Below are positions 58,696 to 64,000 of a stretch of DNA of 64,000 nt, in pieces (within the stretch, counting starts at the first letter, position 1; every line of letters begins with the position of its first letter). Under the pieces are notes generated by a model. It had not been told where the DNA came from, ran no database searches, and saw only the letters and a list, made by a program, of their open reading frames with translations. The translations under genes were made by a program, and so were the position numbers. This DNA comes from Chrysopilus asiliformis (Eukaryota > Arthropoda > Insecta > Diptera > Rhagionidae): assembly GCA_964034945.1 (NCBI GenBank), contig OZ035963.1, positions 2,513,828 through 2,577,827 of the forward strand, written 5' to 3'.

Positions 58696-59146
58696 ATATA
58701 CTTCTGTGGAAAATACGTATCATACGCCAAAAATAGGTACTACTAAGGTAATCTATTAAAAATATCAAGAAAATTATTTCTCAACTAAATGAAGTCTTAT
58801 TGTCGAAGTAATTGAAAAGTATAGTCATTTGTTGCACAAAAGCAAATTAAAGAAAAAGAAAAAAAGATTTTTCAAGAAAAAGTAAAAACCAAAGGATTTT
58901 ACTACAAAAGAAAAATGACATTCTCAACGTATTTAACGGAATTAGCTTTTGAATTGCCTCTTTATGGGAAAATTTAAGGAATTTCAACAAACCTTCTGTT
59001 TGAAATGAAAATTGGATAATATAAAAAAGGTATAGGTCTAGAAAAGCATGAGATTTTTTTGTTCAACTCGTTGTGGTCTTTTGCGGAATTACCTTTTTAA
59101 CTCTTATTGTTCTCGCATTAAAACTGTTTAATGTAATTCCTTACAG
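58696..59146. other. AT-rich spacer, nothing recognised
   Basis: No supported feature. Confidence 0.4.
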
Positions 59147-59215
59147 CAGTGGCTCCCAACCTTTTTAGTGGTCTACACCACTTAGAATTTCAAATCATAT
59201 TCTCGTGCCCCATTA
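59147..59215 (+). mobile_element. Left-end fragment of a hAT-like element
   Basis: CAGTGGCTCCCAACCTTTTT is a typical hAT-type tip, and 'cgtgccccattaaaaa' follows. A matching inverted right end was not found downstream, so only a fragment or a very decayed copy is present. Confidence 0.4.
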
Positions 59216-59558
59216 AAAAAAAATCATGAACTTATAATGTAAATATATATATTTGTTCGCATACATACATTTATTATTTAAAATGTATATGTTCTAATAG
59301 TGATTAGTTGTGTACCGGGTTCTGTTTAAACTTTCAATTTCGGGTTTCCTTACAATTTTTTATTTCAGAATTTGAAAGTAATGTTTTTTACACCTCTCTG
59401 GTATGTCTCTGGAGCTCCAAAACATCTGACAAATCAAATACAACTTTCTTATGGAAAGAATTTATTTTTTTTTTTGCAAATCTTGGAAGAAAATCTTTAA
59501 ATCTGTAATTATAAATTCTAAACACCTTAAAACACTAAGCGGGTTATAAGTTTCTAAG
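59216..59558. other. AT-rich spacer, nothing recognised
   Basis: The open frame at 59308-59508 is unsupported. Confidence 0.35.
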
Positions 59559-59633
59559 GATGAAATGTGTTTAGAATATGATTTTACATTACCTTTCTAT
59601 ATATCAAAACCCAATTGGACCGCACCTTTCTCC
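59559..59633. repeat. Family A' fragment next to B9
   Basis: 'gatgaaatgtgtttagaata' to 'caattggaccgcacctttct' matches in reverse the uninterrupted middle of the A' element at 55800-56325. Family B copy B9 begins directly at its right edge. Confidence 0.6.
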
Positions 59634-59971
59634 ATCATACTCATCATACTAATATATAAAAATGAGTTGGTGTCTGTCTGTCTGTTCCTCTTTCACGCAA
59701 AAACGGCTGAGCCGATTGACTTGAAATTTGGCATGAGTATCTGTGGTAGTTCTGGTTCCAACATAGGCATACGGAAAAGTAGCGCGAGGGGTGGGGGGAG
59801 TAAGGGGAGGGGGTAAAGTGATTTCGAAACTTAGTTTTTGCGCTATGTTACTCTTTCGCCGGGAAACTACTGAACCGATTCGCCTGAAGTTTAGCTCCAA
59901 CATAGACCATAAAAAAAAATAAATAAAAATTTGTAAAACTTAACCCGGCAACGACGGGTATGCAAGCTAGT
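59634..59971 (-). repeat. Family B repeat, copy B9, two modules
   Basis: Tail with two ATCATACT units, short (TGTC)n, third module, then a junction where the second module passes into the first ('ctgaaccgattcgcctgaag'). It ends at CAAGCTAGT. The whole middle module is lost by the same kind of module fusion as in B7, but at another point. Confidence 0.9.
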
Positions 59972-62900
59972 CTCTTATAAAAATGGATTTTTTAAATAAA
60001 TATTTTGTTTATCATCATATTTTATTTGACTTAAAAGAATTTTTATGCATCACAAAAACTGAAACTAAACAAAATCCCATTTTAGAATTTAGTAATGAAA
60101 TCAGATTCAATTATAGTTTAGCCGAATTTATAGCTTTATCTCACGAATCAAAAAAACCCTTTTCGCACCCTCAAAAATTTGTTCTTTCACCCCAAGGGGT
60201 CGTGAACTTCCGCTTTACAGCATACTTGTATATTTTTAGCTTTAAATACTTCACTTGTTTTATATTTAAATTCTAATGTGCAAGCGTTTTTAAAATTTAA
60301 GGAATTACTCTAGTAAATATAATAGTTTATGGAGTTTTATTTTCTTGAAAACTGAAACTACTTGAATCAGAATAAGAATAGGTAATTTTTTAATTATTCT
60401 TTTACAGATTTTCAATTTCCATTTTTCAGTCGCTCAGAAGTTCCCTAACATTATTTGCTTGCTTGTTTGTAATGAACTTTCATAATTTTGCAATTGAAGA
60501 AAAATAAAAAATTACGAGAAAAATAATTAAATTTTCTTCTGATGAATTACAAAGGAAAAGATTTCATACAGAGTTTTCTTTTCTTCGGGGAAATCATTTA
60601 TTAAAAGAAATACGAAATCCCAATTTAATTAAACAAAGTCTAGATATCAAAACTAAACGTAAATCTTAGTCAAAAACCGTGGAAATTCGTCTTATTTTGT
60701 GATTTCGGTTTGCTCATAAATCAGTACCAATTTTTTTTTCTGCTAAAAAAAACCAACTCGCATTCACTTGCCGTATTTTATAGCAGTTGGAATATTTGTG
60801 AATTCGAAAACAAGTAATTTTGTAAAAAAATTTTTATCTCAGTCAAAAGTTTCAATTGTCTATTCATTCCATGTTAAAAAGAAAAGAAGCTTACTAAGCA
60901 ATATGTCATTTTTTCTAAAGTAACACCGTAGACGTTACAAAAGTCGACGGCATGTTCCAATCCTGCAAAACCTTGACACACCTAAATCCGGAGGGATCAG
61001 AAGAACGGGCATAAGACAAATTGTTTGTCGAAGAGCCAGAAAATGTAAAAAAAATACTTTTACACATCGACTGTGAAGGGATTTATAGCACAGATTAAGC
61101 CAGGATGTCATCGCTCCAAGTTATCATTCCTCCTGACCTCTCTCATGTTCAAGTAGTTTTGAATAACCCCCCGCAAGGGGAATGATTCGACATAGCAGAC
61201 TGTCCTTAGTCAGCATTGTTTCTGGAATCACTTGTTGCAGGGGCTATTCCCAGATTAGCTATCAGAGTTAACCACCCGAGGCGAACAAGGACTCGAACGT
61301 CACATAGCAATAGCTGACTGCGTAACTCGCTGCCAAAATGGCGACTACGAGAATCAGACTTGGACGATTTAGATGCCGTCAGAACAGCGACGACATCCTG
61401 ACCACAACCCCTTAGCTCCGCCACAAATCGAACCCTAATATACCAACCGGGAGAAAAACGTAAAAACGTTTTGCATGCGAATTGCTTCATTTTAAGGCCA
61501 AATTGCGGGCACACAGTTCGATGTCCAACAGGGGATCAATTGACGAAAATCTTTGAAGATTACGACAGGCATTAAAGGGAGTTTTCAAAACTTTAACAAT
61601 TTAAATGCACGACTGTTGTGTTGGCTCAACACACGAAAAAAATTTTAAACATCACTTTTCTCTGTAACAGTTTTTTGGGAAATATTTGAAAAATATGTTC
61701 GTGATGAACGGGCAATAAATTTGAAAAGGGTACAGATTCTCTTATGTGCAAAGCATAAAAGCAGCTGAAGAATGATTAAATCTTTCGGTAAGCAGAAAAT
61801 GTGAGTGAAAATGTTTCATTCATGGAAACTTTAATAGAAAATTTCACAGTATGGAAAATAATATTTCACGGTATTAAAAGTTTGGAGAATTGTGCAAAAT
61901 TTCGCAATTTTCTCGGAAAAGGCTTCAATTGCATTGAAAAACATTTCTAACACTTCTACTGGCTTTTGGAATCCTTTTACTGCACATTTATTAAAGAAAT
62001 GTGCATATTCTCCATTGAATTAATATATTATTTACAACCGACCGACGGTCAAATAGCGTTTTTTATTTGAATTATGAAACTTTATTATTTTAAATTTTTA
62101 TTGTAAAATTCAGTCTCTAAAAATTTTCTATTTTCTTTAATTAACAAAAGTTTTTACGGAAAAATAGTAAATCCCTAAAATACTTAAAATCTTCAATCTC
62201 CCTTTAATTATTCTACTCACAAAAAAAAATATATAAAATTTTCCACCCGGAAATCGAGAAACCTTAAAACCTTAACGTATCCTACACGAACGAATGTTTG
62301 AATAAAAGCAAAATTAATTATGCTTTAGAAAAAAATATGAAAAAGCTAATTAAAAAACAAATGAGTCTGATATATGTATAGACTTATTAAATCACATCTT
62401 GATCTTAGACAAATGGGCAAAAGGGACGCTGAATTTTCTATGGCCCTTTTTCGGTTAATTACTGAGATCGTAAGGCGAAATTCACTTCGGCATTTATCAT
62501 ATAATTATATTACTATACAAACGTTATAGATTTAGTTATTTATTTGAAAAACATAGCGAAATTACCTTTGATGCAGCCAAACTTGGCAATTTAGGAAGAT
62601 CAAATCAAGACGAAATTACAAAACTCTGCTAACACAACACAAAAAATAATAATGAAGAAATCTTTTGAAGATTTTCTCTCAAATGATTAATTAAAGTTGG
62701 ATAAGAAAAGTCGAGATTTTATTGCCGCTTATAAGAAAGTTTTTTTTTTGAGAAGAAAACAAAACAAAGCGACAAAAATAATTAAAAACAATTAAAAGGG
62801 AAAATAGGAACTCACACCTAACATTAAATAGTTTGGTTTCCAAACAAAAAAAAATTTTTTTCAATCGGAGATTTTCGATTTTCAGAAATAGTAAGTTGTT

Positions 62901-64000
62901 TTTTTTATCTTTATCCAACAGTATATATCATATATCGCTTCTGATTATAAATTTATTCGAATTTTTCGTGCCACAAAACACTAAATACACTCAATCATCA
63001 CTTGACTAGATAGATAGTGGTGTACCAATGTTATAAAGCACTTTCGACCACTAGCACTACAAATTAAGTTTACCACGACGGTATCTTGTCGATAGATGGA
63101 TAATTAAGATAAACTTCTTGTTTTCATTCAACCGTATCTATTTATCTTATAATACGGTTTAGAACATCTATATATCTGCACATACATATATCGGTGTGAG
63201 AAGATTTGTAGACATAGCGATTCCTGAAACACAATAGCCCCAAGAAAAGCTATAGAATACTCGTTAGGTGGCGAAGCAGCCTATAGTTCGTCCTCACTGC
63301 ACACTATACAGCTTAAATCAGACAGGCATCTTGTGTTAACGACTGATTCAATAAACGACATAGAAAACAAAGCAATGAGGAATCCTTGCGAATAGCCAAG
63401 CGGAACACGTCTTGCCGTTCTTATATTTCCGACAGTACTGGAGCTCGTTGTCCAATGTTTTACTCTTGTTATCTTCGCTTTTGAGTCGAACGAGTGAGTT
63501 TTCCACACGCAACGCAACCATTGAGTTAAGTTTTCCATGAGCAATGTTTGAGTGAAAAGTGGCCCTCAGCATACCATTGGAGGACAATTTCAACCTCGAA
63601 GAGCTGTTCGCAAGCATAGTGCAGGAATTTTCTCTCAGTTGCTTTTCAAATACGTCGGCGGTTTTTCCGTATGTTCAGTATTTTAATATCGTCAGTATTC
63701 CGGGAAGAGTCGGAAAAGCGAGATGCCGGTAAAATGACTCAATTCAAGCTCAAAGGGCAGTTTCCGCTCAAAGCTCAATTGAACGTAACGATTTCCCACA
63801 CTAGGTGCTAGCATAAAATCGGATTGTGGGCGAATGGTTGGCCTCGGTCGGTCCACTTTGGGGGCTGCATATTCACCATACTACGTCATTCACTTATGAG
63901 GGTTGAAAATGGAAATTCTCGTCTGTTGTGCCGATAGATGAAGATTTCTCAGTATCGTTCGTTCGCAATGGTTTTGTTGATGTTCTTAAAGTCCTATGAT
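59972..64000. other. Final 4 kb: no gene or repeat supported
   Basis: Reverse open frames at 61206-61514, 63281-63544 and 63348-63617 were considered. The last two overlap in different frames, so at most one is real; no domain was recognised. The region from about 63250 to the end is less AT-rich than the rest and could hold exon or untranslated sequence of a gene that continues beyond the window. That cannot be shown here. Confidence 0.35.

Noticed and set aside
59147..59355. Complete hAT element with a CCTTACA duplication
   Set aside because: A second 'ttccttaca' occurs at about 59345, but no inverted CAGTGG-type right end precedes it, so the element cannot be closed.
63281..63617. Two overlapping reverse-strand frames of 87 and 89 codons near the window end
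   Set aside because: They occupy the same bases in different frames, no domain is recognisable, and splice partners would lie outside the window. Not enough to call a gene.

Overview
The window looks like AT-rich nuclear DNA from an insect, most likely a fly. The main reasons are GT-AG introns of about 80 bp, a protein with a SAM domain of the l(3)mbt/Scm/polyhomeotic kind, and a dense load of short non-autonomous transposons. One repeat family has the layout of the DINE/Helentron-type elements best known from Diptera. The species cannot be named from the sequence alone. No bacterial-style operon, CRISPR array, rRNA or convincing tRNA gene was seen.

Two spliced coding regions can be supported. 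The clearer one (50282-51443) has three exons and encodes 247 residues: a serine-rich basic region, a CxxC-x13-CxxC zinc-binding motif and a C-terminal SAM domain. It is probably a nuclear or chromatin-associated protein. Its second intron carries a 238-bp partial tandem duplication of exon and intron sequence. The second (14300-14822) has two exons joined in frame by an 82-bp intron. It encodes an unrecognised protein and lies inside a 1.2-kb unit with inverted ends and many ACTGAAAA-type motifs. A weaker third candidate pairs a 24-bp exon at 8608 with a possible last exon at 10804, whose end is split by a MITE.

Most of the rest is mobile-element sequence. Family A (five copies plus a divergent relative, A') has subterminal inverted repeats, a tetranucleotide microsatellite core and a 3' hairpin. 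Family B (nine copies) is modular, with a (GACA)n stretch and an ATGAT-like tail. Family C (two copies and a fragment) also carries a short (CTGT)n stretch. Two mariner-like elements share one internal deletion that leaves about 25 N-terminal and 90 C-terminal transposase residues. Family F (three copies) has CACTCAG ends, and family D (three copies) has imperfect CTWAGY ends. Single-copy MITEs include two hAT-like elements with perfect 8-bp target duplications that frame whole elements, a third hAT-like one inside a nest, three piggyBac-like TTAA elements, a 232-bp foldback, and elements with TA, AAAT, ATAT or TAG duplications.

Layout: 0-8 kb, a three-level nest in family B, single MITEs, D and B copies. 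8-16 kb, the weak gene candidate, F, a deleted mariner, C, and the 1.2-kb gene-bearing unit. 16-26 kb, A, B, B, a deleted mariner, F, and a three-level MITE nest at 24.2-25.7 kb. 26-43 kb, a tandem duplication, B copies, a hAT MITE, two A copies, a foldback and piggyBac-like MITEs. 43-52 kb, D, F, A, a hAT MITE and the SAM gene. 52-60 kb, B copies (one inserted in an A' element) and C. The last 4 kb holds nothing recognisable. Many long stretches between these are unremarkable AT-rich DNA, intronic or intergenic. Open frames there and inside the repeats were not accepted as genes.
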